Shown here one piece after another: positions 1 to 6,449 of a stretch of 7,632 nucleotides of DNA. A model generated the notes under the pieces. That model was not told where the DNA came from. It did no database searches and was given only the letters and a program-made list of their open reading frames with translations. Position numbers and translations under genes: made by a program. This DNA comes from Chloroflexota bacterium (GTDB taxonomy: Bacteria > Chloroflexota > Dehalococcoidia > JACQTR01). Each line of letters opens with the position of its first letter. Within the stretch, counting starts at the first letter, position 1. The stretch covers positions 1 through 7,632 of the forward strand of contig JACQTR010000022.1 in the NCBI GenBank assembly GCA_016210705.1. Direction: 5' to 3'.

Positions 1-625
1 ACCTGCCGCTGCTCATAAACCCGTTAATGCAATAGTAAGTAATCCGGTACAGACCGTCCTCTTCATAGGCATAGGCGTCTAGGCCAGGCCCTGAGACGGT
101 TGATGCATTAGTCTGACCAGCATCGGAGGCTGCCCCATTTTGCGAACTGGGGATGATTAAACGCTGTCCAACCCACAAAACGTTGGGATTCGTCATGCCG
201 TTCGCCTCTAAAATGGCAGAAATGTTCGACTGGTAGCGGAGAGAAATGCGGTAGAGGTTCTCACCTGGACGCACCACGTGAACAATGCGTTCCTGGTTTT
301 CTAGAGTTGAAGCGGGAGGTGGTGCCAAGCTAACAGAATGTTCAGCTATTAATATAAAGTCGTCTCTAGGTATAAGTAAAACTTGCCCGGCCCTTATTTG
401 ACTGGGATCAGTAAGGTCATTGGCCCGCATTATGCTCGATATAGCCACTCCATAGCGAAGGGAGATGCGGTAGAGATTCTCACCACTGACAACAACATGT
501 CTGATGCCATCTTCGCCTTCAGCTCTTGTTAATTGTATTGTAGAGAGTAGAAGCGAGATTATCACACCAGAAAAGAGGACTACGAGAAAAACTGGCCTCA
601 GCCAGACTGCGTGCCTATACAGCAT
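1..625 (-). CDS. Two-LysM cell-surface protein, partial at the left edge
   Basis: Translated by hand from an ATG at 625-623; 208 codons are open to the window edge, so the C-terminus is missing. Residues 11-29 form a hydrophobic helix after a basic start, and a signal-peptidase-like TRA-E site lies at 33-36, so the protein is exported or anchored. Two LysM modules follow at about 42-86 and 114-159. Each has the GENLYRISLRY core and ends in an 'L-(L/I)-I-P' strand. LysM domains bind the N-acetylglucosamine backbone of peptidoglycan. A Ser/Ala/Gly/Thr linker (160-185) leads into a segment with YRITYYC and MSSG that resembles the start of a 3D or RlpA-like double-psi barrel domain. That last reading is tentative because the rest is cut off. 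An in-frame TAA lies seven codons before the ATG, so the only other start is the adjoining GTG (628). No strong SD is visible. A 349-nt gap separates it from the sortase, and it may have its own promoter. Confidence 0.88.
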   Translation of the reverse strand, partial: MLYRHAVWLRPVFLVVLFSGVIISLLLSTIQLTRAEGEDGIRHVVVSGENLYRISLRYGVAISSIMRANDLTDPSQIRAGQVLLIPRDDFILIAEHSVSLAPPPASTLENQERIVHVVRPGENLYRISLRYQSNISAILEANGMTNPNVLWVGQRLIIPSSQNGAASDAGQTNASTVSGPGLDAYAYEEDGLYRITYYCINGFMSSGR

Positions 626-774
626 CACAACTTGATGCCATTAGAAACTTTTGCCAAGTGTCCCCAAGGTGCGGATTCGCAGCCAACCTTAAGCTTTTCT
701 CGGTCAATGTTGAATTGTATTGAATTCGCCAGATAATATTAATCCTCTTTCGATTAGCGATTGATCGCAGCAGC

Positions 775-845
775 ACTATACTACACTAGGCTTTCTACTT
801 TTTAAGTAAAATGTTGGTACGAATCGGGTAAGAAATTGGTATGAA
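775..845 (-). promoter_or_regulatory. Candidate activator-dependent promoter of the LysM gene: three 11-bp direct repeats plus TATAGT
   Basis: On the minus strand three head-to-tail 11-mers run without gaps: TTCATACCAAT (845-835), TTCTTACCCGA (834-824) and TTCGTACCAAC (823-813). Their consensus is TTCnTACC plus three variable bases. A TATAGT hexamer lies at 780-775. The place where a -35 box would sit (about 803-798, AAAAAG) does not resemble TTGACA, and the repeats end about nine bases upstream of it. An 11-bp period is one helical turn. Tandem half-sites with this period next to a poor -35 are typical of OmpR/PhoB-family activated promoters. The implied transcript would have a leader of about 140 nt before the start codon at 625. 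The repeats are certain; the promoter role is inferred. Confidence 0.4.
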
Positions 846-864
846 GCATTTTTCAGGAAATGCT
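845..864 (-). terminator. Hairpin downstream of the sortase gene, possible weak terminator
   Basis: AGCATTT and AAATGCT form a perfect 7-bp stem around a 6-nt loop. Read on the minus strand it lies 111 nt after the sortase stop codon and is followed by TTCATACCAATTT, a poor U-tract. It could be a weak terminator of the pilus/sortase transcript, or part of the regulatory region, since it abuts the 11-bp repeats and shares one base with them. Stem strength is modest because it is mostly A-T pairs. Confidence 0.25.
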
Positions 865-974
865 AGCGATGAAGACGGCAATGGAGAAAAAAGTGGCATT
901 ACATTTTGTTGGATCAATGACAGCCTTTTCTAAGCGCCGTGCCCACTGCTAGCAGATAATGAAAGTCGTGTTTG

Positions 975-1733
975 TTAAGGATATGGCTTGGCAGTGACCA
1001 CGAGACGGTGGCTGTATACATAATCGGGGACACAGGTTATCAGAGTGAGGGTGGGCTCAGGAGTAGGGGACATTACGCTGACTTCGCTGGGTAAAACAAC
1101 TTTGATGTTTGTGACTTGATAACGGAATTGCTCCACTGTAGTATACAATATTACCTCATCCCCCAGTTTTATTTCGGGCAGTCTCTTGAAGACGCTGCCC
1201 TCTCCTTTCACGGGGCTGCTAATATGTCCTGACATAACGATGTTACCGATCTCGCCGGGATTAGCCGTGCCTAGATGGTGCCCTACGGCGTGGTCAGCAG
1301 TCTCCCAAACTAACTGGCCGTTTTCGTATTTGGTGCCCAGCTCTACTACCTTGGCATCGACCCCGATGCTAGATATCACTATTCTTATGGCTGGGAGGGC
1401 TTTTTGTCCAGGGGGTGATTTGGCTGGCTCCGTTGGTAAGAAAACCTGTGGCTCCTCTACCAGTGGAGAGCCGGCATTTTGGGATGGCTTCAGTTCATTC
1501 ATCCAGCCTTCAAATCGCGACTGGGCCACTTTTGAGTAGGCATAGTAGATGGCTACTAGCCCTATTAGGAGGATACCAGCGACCATGAAGAGGCTACTTA
1601 GGCTTTTTACCACAAGCTGCTGACGTTCATGTTGGGGCTGATTTTGCTTGGCAAGGCGTCGCCAGGCATTCATCGTCTCTGCATCATCTTGTGGTAGATG
1701 GGAACCTGCGGAAGAGAAAGGACCAGGTTTCAA
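975..1733 (-). CDS. Membrane-anchored sortase, class D/E-like
   Basis: A cysteine transpeptidase of 252 residues that would cleave sorting-signal proteins and join them to the cell wall or to pilin subunits on the outer face of the membrane. Residues 1-44 are a charged cytoplasmic tail, 46-67 a transmembrane helix, and 80-112 a Pro/Glu-rich linker. The sortase barrel fills 113-250. The catalytic triad is visible: His170 in MSGHIS, Cys234 in TLITCVP and Arg243 in SHRLVV. The segment GEGSVFKRL after the His motif is typical of class D-type enzymes. The TTG start (1733) is chosen because GGAGAG stands 5 nt upstream. An ATG at residue 21 (1673) has a much poorer site, but either start keeps the TM helix. 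It follows tadC by 134 nt in the same direction. No sorting-signal substrate is visible in the window, so a link to the pilus is only suggested by position. Confidence 0.93.
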   Translation of the reverse strand: MKPGPFSSAGSHLPQDDAETMNAWRRLAKQNQPQHERQQLVVKSLSSLFMVAGILLIGLVAIYYAYSKVAQSRFEGWMNELKPSQNAGSPLVEEPQVFLPTEPAKSPPGQKALPAIRIVISSIGVDAKVVELGTKYENGQLVWETADHAVGHHLGTANPGEIGNIVMSGHISSPVKGEGSVFKRLPEIKLGDEVILYTTVEQFRYQVTNIKVVLPSEVSVMSPTPEPTLTLITCVPDYVYSHRLVVTAKPYP

Positions 1734-1744
1734 AAGTGCTCTCC
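1734..1744 (-). promoter_or_regulatory. Ribosome binding site that supports the TTG start of the sortase
   Basis: GGAGAG at 1744-1739 is separated by CACTT from a TTG codon at 1733-1731. The nearest in-frame ATG (1673-1671) is preceded by only AGAGACG, a weaker match. This favours the rare TTG as the true start. Confidence 0.6.
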
Positions 1745-1762
1745 GGATAGCCAGAGGTAAAT

Positions 1763-1776
1763 TTGGCTCATGCCAA
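1763..1776. repeat. Short perfect hairpin TTGGC-tcat-GCCAA between tadC and the sortase
   Basis: A 5-bp stem with a 4-nt loop, placed 30 nt upstream of the sortase start codon. On the minus strand it is followed by AATTTACC, not a T-run, so it is a poor terminator. It could influence translation or mRNA processing of the sortase. Confidence 0.35.
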
Positions 1777-1800
1777 CAAAAACGGATGTCTCACTAGGGC

Positions 1801-1846
1801 AACCCGCAAATGGCACATAGTGTCTTAAGCCAACTTCTTGCGGGTT
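1801..1846. repeat. Inverted repeat downstream of tadC (9-bp stem, nested 4-bp stem)
   Basis: AACCCGCAA (1801-1809) pairs with TTGCGGGTT (1838-1846), and inside the loop TGGC (1811-1814) pairs with GCCA (1829-1832). Read on the minus strand the element starts 21 nt after the tadC stop codon. No U-tract follows on either strand, so it is not a standard intrinsic terminator. It could be a mRNA-stabilising 3' structure that sets different levels for the tad genes and the sortase. Confidence 0.45.
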
Positions 1847-1867
1847 TGATATACAGCGGAGACGGGT

Positions 1868-2791
1868 TTAGATTTTGCTGAATAGGTTTTCCATAACGCG
1901 GATGGCGGCTGGCCCCAAAATGACCACCCACACCGATGGCATGATAAACATTATCAAAGGGAAGAGCATCTTAACGGGGGCCGCAGCCGCTTTTTCCTGG
2001 GCACGCTGACGTCGTCTTATCCGCATGGCATCGGATTGCACCCGTAGGACATTGGCCACGCTGACTCCTGTTTGGTCAGCCTGAACTATAGCGGCGATAA
2101 AAGAAATGAGGTCGGGTACCCCGGTTCGCTTGCCAAGGTCTCGTAGTGCCTCGCGACGGGATTTGCCCAGACTTATGTCTTGGAGGGCTTCTTTAAACCC
2201 GTCAGCCAGAGGTCCCTTACTTTTTTCGGTCACCCGGCCTAAGGCTCCCTCTAAGGCCAAGCCCGATTCCACACAGATGGTGATGAGGTCTAAGGCATCA
2301 GGTAGGCTTTTTTGGATCTGTGTTTGGCGGGCGCCTACCCTGGATTTAAGCCAATAGTCAGGGAGCACGGCACCTATCACCACTATGGCTACCAACGCAA
2401 GGAGTTGCTTAGCGCCCAAGCCTGCTCCGTTGGAGGCGATAACTAGGAGATAAAGAACGGGCAAACCAAGGAGAAACATGGCCCTAAAGGCCAAAAAGCC
2501 ACCCACCCCCAGTCCATAGGGATTTCCAGCCATAATAAGGTCCTTTTTGGCTCTTTCCGCCATGCCCTGGGGGGTAAGGCGCCACACCACCCTTTCTAAA
2601 ACTCCGAAAAGGGGGCGTATTGCCCTATCGAAAAAGGGACGGGAAAGCTCCGGCGTCTCGTCCCAAGCTTGGCCGAAGGTGTATGCCTGTAGGCGAGTCC
2701 CCACGGTAGCTCCCTCCCGTGGTGTCAGCATAGCAATGGCCGTCAGAGCCACGGCCAGGAATATAGTGATCGATACTAAAGGAACAAGCAT
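1868..2791 (-). CDS. tadC: Tad pilus inner-membrane platform protein TadC
   Basis: A type II secretion F-domain (GspF-like) protein of 307 residues, the usual length for TadC. Hydrophobic segments lie at about 3-22, 98-118, 128-145 and 274-298. The cytoplasmic F-domain core spans about 163-290. It carries the LPDALDLITICVESG motif that opens this domain in TadC proteins, and the second half ends in the MLFPLIMFIMP membrane segment. With TadB it forms the platform that couples the CpaF/TadA ATPase to pilin extrusion. The ATG at 2791 is preceded by AAGGAGG five bases upstream, a near-perfect SD. It starts 25 nt after the tadB stop codon and closes the compact tad block. Confidence 0.95.
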   Translation of the reverse strand: MLVPLVSITIFLAVALTAIAMLTPREGATVGTRLQAYTFGQAWDETPELSRPFFDRAIRPLFGVLERVVWRLTPQGMAERAKKDLIMAGNPYGLGVGGFLAFRAMFLLGLPVLYLLVIASNGAGLGAKQLLALVAIVVIGAVLPDYWLKSRVGARQTQIQKSLPDALDLITICVESGLALEGALGRVTEKSKGPLADGFKEALQDISLGKSRREALRDLGKRTGVPDLISFIAAIVQADQTGVSVANVLRVQSDAMRIRRRQRAQEKAAAAPVKMLFPLIMFIMPSVWVVILGPAAIRVMENLFSKI

Positions 2792-2816
2792 AGCTGCCTC
2801 CTTTTCGGGCTTGCTC

Positions 2817-3809
2817 TTATACCTCTATGGTGGCCAGCTTTCTGAGGAAGATGAAGCCGATCAATTGCATGACTACGGCAAACCCGATCATCACCTTCCC
2901 TACATCTCGGGACCACAAAAGACTCATGTATTCTGGACTAACGAAATAAAACAACACCGTGATGCCCACTGGTAAAAGTCCTAAAATCCACCCAGACAGC
3001 CGAACCTCGGTGGTGAGGGCGTGGGCCTCGCCCACGATGCGGATGCGCTCGCGGATGGTGTGGGCGATCCGGTCCAGAATCTCGGCCAGATTGCCGCCTG
3101 TCCGTCGCTGAATTAGAAAGGAGGTGACAATGAGGTCTAGGTCATCGCTCTCCATCCGTTCGTTTAAGTTTGATAAAGCGGTTTCTACTGTGGAGCCAAT
3201 GGCCACCTCTTGCAAAACCTTGCCGAGCTCGCTGGCTATAGGCGGTGCCAGCTCCCTAGAGGCCAGTTCCATGGCCTGTAGGAAACCATTGCCTGATTTT
3301 AAGGCATTGGCCATAAGGTCCAGGGCGTCAATAAGCTGATTGTTAAACTGTCTGTAGCGCTGGCTGCGGCGGTACTTAACAAAGATCCAAGGGATGTAGA
3401 AGCCTAAGGCGGCAAAAGGAAAGCCAATAATAACGTTGCCGCTCATCACCACGGTTAGGGCGAAGAGAAAGGCCGCGCTTAATACACGGATCAGCAGGTA
3501 TTCACCTACTCTAAGATGTACATCGGCTCGCGCCAACTGGACAGCCTGCTCCTCGGCGAAGTTGAGCCTTTTGAGGAGAGTATCCAAGCTGGGTATGGAG
3601 CTAAGCCGTTTCTCTCGGAGGATGCTGTTTCCAGTCTGCCCTTGCTGCCTTGACGTGACGAGCCTTTCTCCGGTCGATTCCTTTACATAACTATCTAAAC
3701 GCTCTTGAACCATTTGGCGTTTCCCGATGGTGGCTCCATAAATACCCAACACCAGCAGAAAAACGAAGGCGAAAACGGAGAGTGGCAAAAGGAAAGCCAA
3801 CACTTCCAT
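2817..3809 (-). CDS. tadB: Tad pilus inner-membrane platform protein TadB
   Basis: A GspF-like platform protein of 330 residues from the ATG at 3809. Near the N-terminus is one TM helix (about 5-24). After a charged cytoplasmic stretch come a helix pair (about 104-146), the F-domain core (about 160-265, opening with QLIDALDLMANALKSG), and two C-terminal helices (about 272-292 and 304-323). The region QRRTGGNLAEILDRIAHTIRER is the conserved TadB/GspF stretch. A longer reading from a GTG at 3818 would add three residues. That GTG lies inside the AAGGGGGTG ribosome binding site and overlaps the cpaF stop region, so the ATG is preferred. The gene begins 2 nt after the cpaF stop codon, which suggests translational coupling. 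Confidence 0.95.
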   Translation of the reverse strand: MEVLAFLLPLSVFAFVFLLVLGIYGATIGKRQMVQERLDSYVKESTGERLVTSRQQGQTGNSILREKRLSSIPSLDTLLKRLNFAEEQAVQLARADVHLRVGEYLLIRVLSAAFLFALTVVMSGNVIIGFPFAALGFYIPWIFVKYRRSQRYRQFNNQLIDALDLMANALKSGNGFLQAMELASRELAPPIASELGKVLQEVAIGSTVETALSNLNERMESDDLDLIVTSFLIQRRTGGNLAEILDRIAHTIRERIRIVGEAHALTTEVRLSGWILGLLPVGITVLFYFVSPEYMSLLWSRDVGKVMIGFAVVMQLIGFIFLRKLATIEV

Positions 3810-3824
3810 GGCTACCACCCCCTT
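3810..3824 (-). promoter_or_regulatory. tadB ribosome binding site overlapping the end of cpaF
   Basis: AAGGGGGTG at 3824-3816 matches AAGGAGGTG with one change and stands 6 nt before the ATG at 3809. The site lies within the last codons of cpaF, whose TAG stop is at 3814-3812. It decides the tadB start in favour of ATG 3809 over GTG 3818. Confidence 0.65.
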
Positions 3825-5173
3825 TTGGGCATGAAGATGTCCGGCCGCAGCTTTACGCCACCCTTCTCAAACCTCTCGGTGAATCGGGGCCGGATGCCAG
3901 TGGCTTGAAGTGTGCCTAAAACTTTTCCCTGCTCATCTACGCCTTCTTGGTCAAAAACGAAAATATCTTGGGTGGTAACCGTCTGTCCTTCCATACCCAC
4001 CACCTCTGTCACTTCGGTTACCTTGCGGGTGCCATCACTGAACCGATTCAGATGTACGATCAGGTGGATGGCCGAGGCAATTTGTTCCCTTATGGCTCTA
4101 ACGGGAAGGTCCAGGTTGGCCATTAGTACCATGTTTTCAATACGGGAAATGGCGTCTCTAGGGGTGTTGGAATGGACGGTAGAAAGGGAGCCATCGTGGC
4201 CAGTGTTCATAGCCTGGAGCATGTCAAAGGCCTCGCCGCTACGTACCTCGCCCACAATGATTCGGTCTGGCCTCATCCTTAGGGCGTTACGTACCAAATC
4301 CCTTTGGGTCACCTGGTATTTCCCCTCCATGGTGGGGGGACGGGTTTCCAGGCGTACCCAGTGCCTTTGGTTTAATATCAACTCACAAGGGTCTTCTATG
4401 CTGACAATACGCTCTGTTTCAGGAATGTAGGCCGATAAGCTATTAAGGAACGTGGTCTTACCGGTGCCAGTACCACCGGAGACGATCATGTTGAGGCGCA
4501 TCTTCACTGATGCCGCGAGAAATTCGGCAATATCCTCACTAATGGTGCCTATCCGCACCAGGTCGTCCAGGGCGAACCGATCTTGGAAGAACTTACGGAT
4601 AGTAATGGTGGGACCTCTTAGGGACAAGGGCGGTATGATAGCGTTGACGCGGTAGCCGCCGGGGGTGCGGGCATCCACCATAGGGGAGGCCTCATCTATG
4701 CGCCGACCCAGAGGGGCTATGATCCTTTCCAGGACAGCCATGATATGGGCATCATCGCGAAAGGTCTTTCCGGTTAAGAAAAGTACTCCATCACGCTCCC
4801 CGTAAACCTCGTTATGGGCATTAACCATTATCTCGCTTATGGTGTCGTCTTTGAGAAGAGGCTCTAATGGTCCCAAACCCAAGATCTCATCGGCAATCTC
4901 TTCGACTAGCAACTTTTGTTGTAGTCGGCTAAGGACAACGTCCTCGTTGGCTAGGAGGGTCGCAGCGGCATCCTCCACGGCAGCTCGGGTCTGTTTGGGA
5001 TCATCCCCATTGAGCTTGCTGGGGTCCAGTTCCTCGATGAGCTTTTGGTGGATCTTGAACTTGAGCTCGACCCAGCTATCCTGGTCTATGGCGGTCTCCC
5101 GCTTGGGATAAGCCGTTGTTAGGCCAGAGGGAGCACCAGCGTTTCCTGGTGGTTTAAAACTTATGGGTGACAT
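3812..5173 (-). CDS. cpaF: Tad pilus secretion ATPase CpaF/TadA
   Basis: A hexameric secretion ATPase of the VirB11/GspE superfamily that powers Tad pilus assembly from the cytoplasmic side of TadB/TadC. Its 453 residues are a normal length. After a variable, Pro/Gly-rich N-terminus (1-30) and a helical region (30-110) comes the N-terminal domain with VNAHNEVYGERDG. The ATPase core has a Walker A GGTGTGKT (233-240), an Asp box VSIEDPCEL (257-265), a Walker B region RIIVGEVRSGEA (304-315) with Glu309, and a His box STVHSN (331-336). All catalytic signatures look intact. ATG 5173 has GGAAGGTGA just upstream, a strong SD. It starts 32 nt after the cpaE stop and ends against tadB. The C-terminal tail after about 400 (QDIFVFDQEG) is typical of CpaF proteins. 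Confidence 0.97.
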   Translation of the reverse strand: MSPISFKPPGNAGAPSGLTTAYPKRETAIDQDSWVELKFKIHQKLIEELDPSKLNGDDPKQTRAAVEDAAATLLANEDVVLSRLQQKLLVEEIADEILGLGPLEPLLKDDTISEIMVNAHNEVYGERDGVLFLTGKTFRDDAHIMAVLERIIAPLGRRIDEASPMVDARTPGGYRVNAIIPPLSLRGPTITIRKFFQDRFALDDLVRIGTISEDIAEFLAASVKMRLNMIVSGGTGTGKTTFLNSLSAYIPETERIVSIEDPCELILNQRHWVRLETRPPTMEGKYQVTQRDLVRNALRMRPDRIIVGEVRSGEAFDMLQAMNTGHDGSLSTVHSNTPRDAISRIENMVLMANLDLPVRAIREQIASAIHLIVHLNRFSDGTRKVTEVTEVVGMEGQTVTTQDIFVFDQEGVDEQGKVLGTLQATGIRPRFTERFEKGGVKLRPDIFMPKRGW

Positions 5174-5205
5174 AGTATCACCTTCCTTACTTTTAACGGG
5201 CTATT

Positions 5206-6405
5206 TCAAGAATTACGGGAAAAGTGTCCCAATAACCCCTTCCCCTTTTTGGAGGGATGCGTTCCTCCTCCCAAAACGTATATTAGCTCGGTGATATTCT
5301 GCGCTGCTTTAGACTTGGGGCTGGTCAGAATCAGGGGCTTCCCCATCTGAGCTGCTGCCGCCACATCTAGATCGTGGGGAATTTGCCAGAACACCGGATA
5401 ACTGAGGGTGTCCTCGATGTCCTTTTTCTGCAGGGTATTGGCGGAGTTGGCGGAATTTATTATCAGTTTCACCTTCTCACTGGCGAATTGCCAAGCCTTG
5501 GTCATTTCCAAAAAGAGCTTAGTGTTTTTAATGCAGGCGATCTCCAGGCTGGAAACCAGAAGGATAAGCACAGACATCTCCAGGGCAGCCGCTGCTCTTC
5601 CGTCCAGGCTGGGATTAGTATCTACAAATACATAGTCGTAACTGCGAGACAGCATCTCTAGAACCTTGGTAACATGTTGGGGGGTGACAGCCTCGGCCTC
5701 ATCAGGACGCATAGGAGCCGCTAGAAGAGCCACCCCCGAGGGATGGATAGTAAGACAACTGCGGACGCCATCTTCGTCTATTTCTTCGCCAATCTGGATT
5801 AAATCATAGATGGTTTTCTGGGGTATGATGTCCATCATTACCGCAGCGCTGCCAAATTCCATATCTAGGTCCACCAGGGCTACTTTCTGGTCGGTAGTAG
5901 TAGCCATGGCCACGGCCAAGTTGATACTAAGGGTTGTTTTGCCGATGCCACCTTTGGCTCCATATAAGGTGATGACAGAGCCGTACTGGGCCGCCTCCAC
6001 CTCGGAGGTAACTTGAGATATTTTGCGTTTTTCTTGTAACTGAAGGACACTCCCTAGTGCCTGACGGAGTTCCTCGGTGCGAAATGGCTCGATGATGTAT
6101 TCCCTGGCCCCGGCCAGCATAGCCTTGCGCAAGTACTCTCGACCGCCCAAAGAGGAGATTATCACTATGGGTGTTTCGGGCAGGGAAAGGTTCAAGGCCT
6201 CGGCAGTGCGCAGAGCTCGGGCTACAGGCTCCTCCATACTCATGACGATGATGTCAGGCCCTAGCTCTTTAGCCAGGGTGAAAGCCTCTTGCCCATAACC
6301 GGATTCGCCCAATACAGCAAAATCGGCCAAGGCTAATTGCCGCCTCAGGCCGGTGCGGCTCTTAGCGTCCTCGTCCACTAATAAAATTTGTATGTTCCTA
6401 GACAT
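5206..6405 (-). CDS. cpaE: CpaE-like protein: degenerate receiver domain fused to a MinD/ParA-type ATPase
   Basis: Residues 1-125 form a response-regulator receiver fold, 140-385 a MinD/ParA ATPase. CpaE proteins place the Tad machine in the cell. In the ATPase the deviant Walker A KGGIGKTT (151-158, signature Lys151), the switch region VDLDMEFGSA (178-187) and the hydrophobic Walker B strand YVFVDTNPS (258-266) are intact. In the receiver the acidic pocket survives (Asp11-Glu12-Asp13). The phosphoacceptor position in PDIIVMSM is Ser56 in place of Asp, and the conserved Lys is Glu106 (YIIEPF), so normal phosphorylation is unlikely. The C-terminal tail (about 383-399) is Lys/Gly-rich. ATG 6405 has GGGGAGGAG five bases upstream. 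The gene begins 44 nt after cpaB and ends 32 nt before cpaF. A plain MinD role is excluded by context. Confidence 0.94.
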   Translation of the reverse strand: MSRNIQILLVDEDAKSRTGLRRQLALADFAVLGESGYGQEAFTLAKELGPDIIVMSMEEPVARALRTAEALNLSLPETPIVIISSLGGREYLRKAMLAGAREYIIEPFRTEELRQALGSVLQLQEKRKISQVTSEVEAAQYGSVITLYGAKGGIGKTTLSINLAVAMATTTDQKVALVDLDMEFGSAAVMMDIIPQKTIYDLIQIGEEIDEDGVRSCLTIHPSGVALLAAPMRPDEAEAVTPQHVTKVLEMLSRSYDYVFVDTNPSLDGRAAAALEMSVLILLVSSLEIACIKNTKLFLEMTKAWQFASEKVKLIINSANSANTLQKKDIEDTLSYPVFWQIPHDLDVAAAAQMGKPLILTSPKSKAAQNITELIYVLGGGTHPSKKGKGLLGHFSRNS

Positions 6406-6449
6406 GGTCTCCTCCCCTCTGGGCCCCTATCGCGCCTATTCCCCACAAT

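Larger units (their letters stand above)
626..974. other. Intergenic region between sortase and LysM gene, rich in small sequence elements
   Basis: This 349-nt gap has no convincing ORF and looks AT-richer than the flanking genes. Elements seen, in minus-strand order: a perfect 10-bp palindrome CTGCTAGCAG (946-955); a 7-bp-stem hairpin (845-864); three tandem 11-bp repeats (813-845); a TATAGT hexamer (775-780); a small GAATT/AATTC inverted repeat (712-727); and a hairpin of stems AAGGT/ACCTT and GCG/CGC with a 5-nt bulge (666-690), about 40 nt before the LysM start codon. Together they suggest a regulated promoter with a long leader for the LysM gene. This is inference from pattern alone. Confidence 0.5.

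Noticed and set aside
688..702. TTGACC on the minus strand as a -35 box for the LysM gene
   Set aside because: No -10-like hexamer lies 16-18 nt downstream (that stretch is GC-rich, near GGCTGC).
880..925. A T-run (TTTTTT on the minus strand near 893-888) after a CATT/AATG inverted repeat downstream of the sortase
   Set aside because: The stem is only about 4 bp with a long loop and a bulge, too weak to call a terminator.
3912..4430. A 172-codon open frame on the plus strand opposite cpaF
   Set aside because: It mirrors the conserved ATPase core of CpaF; its openness comes from codon use of the true gene.
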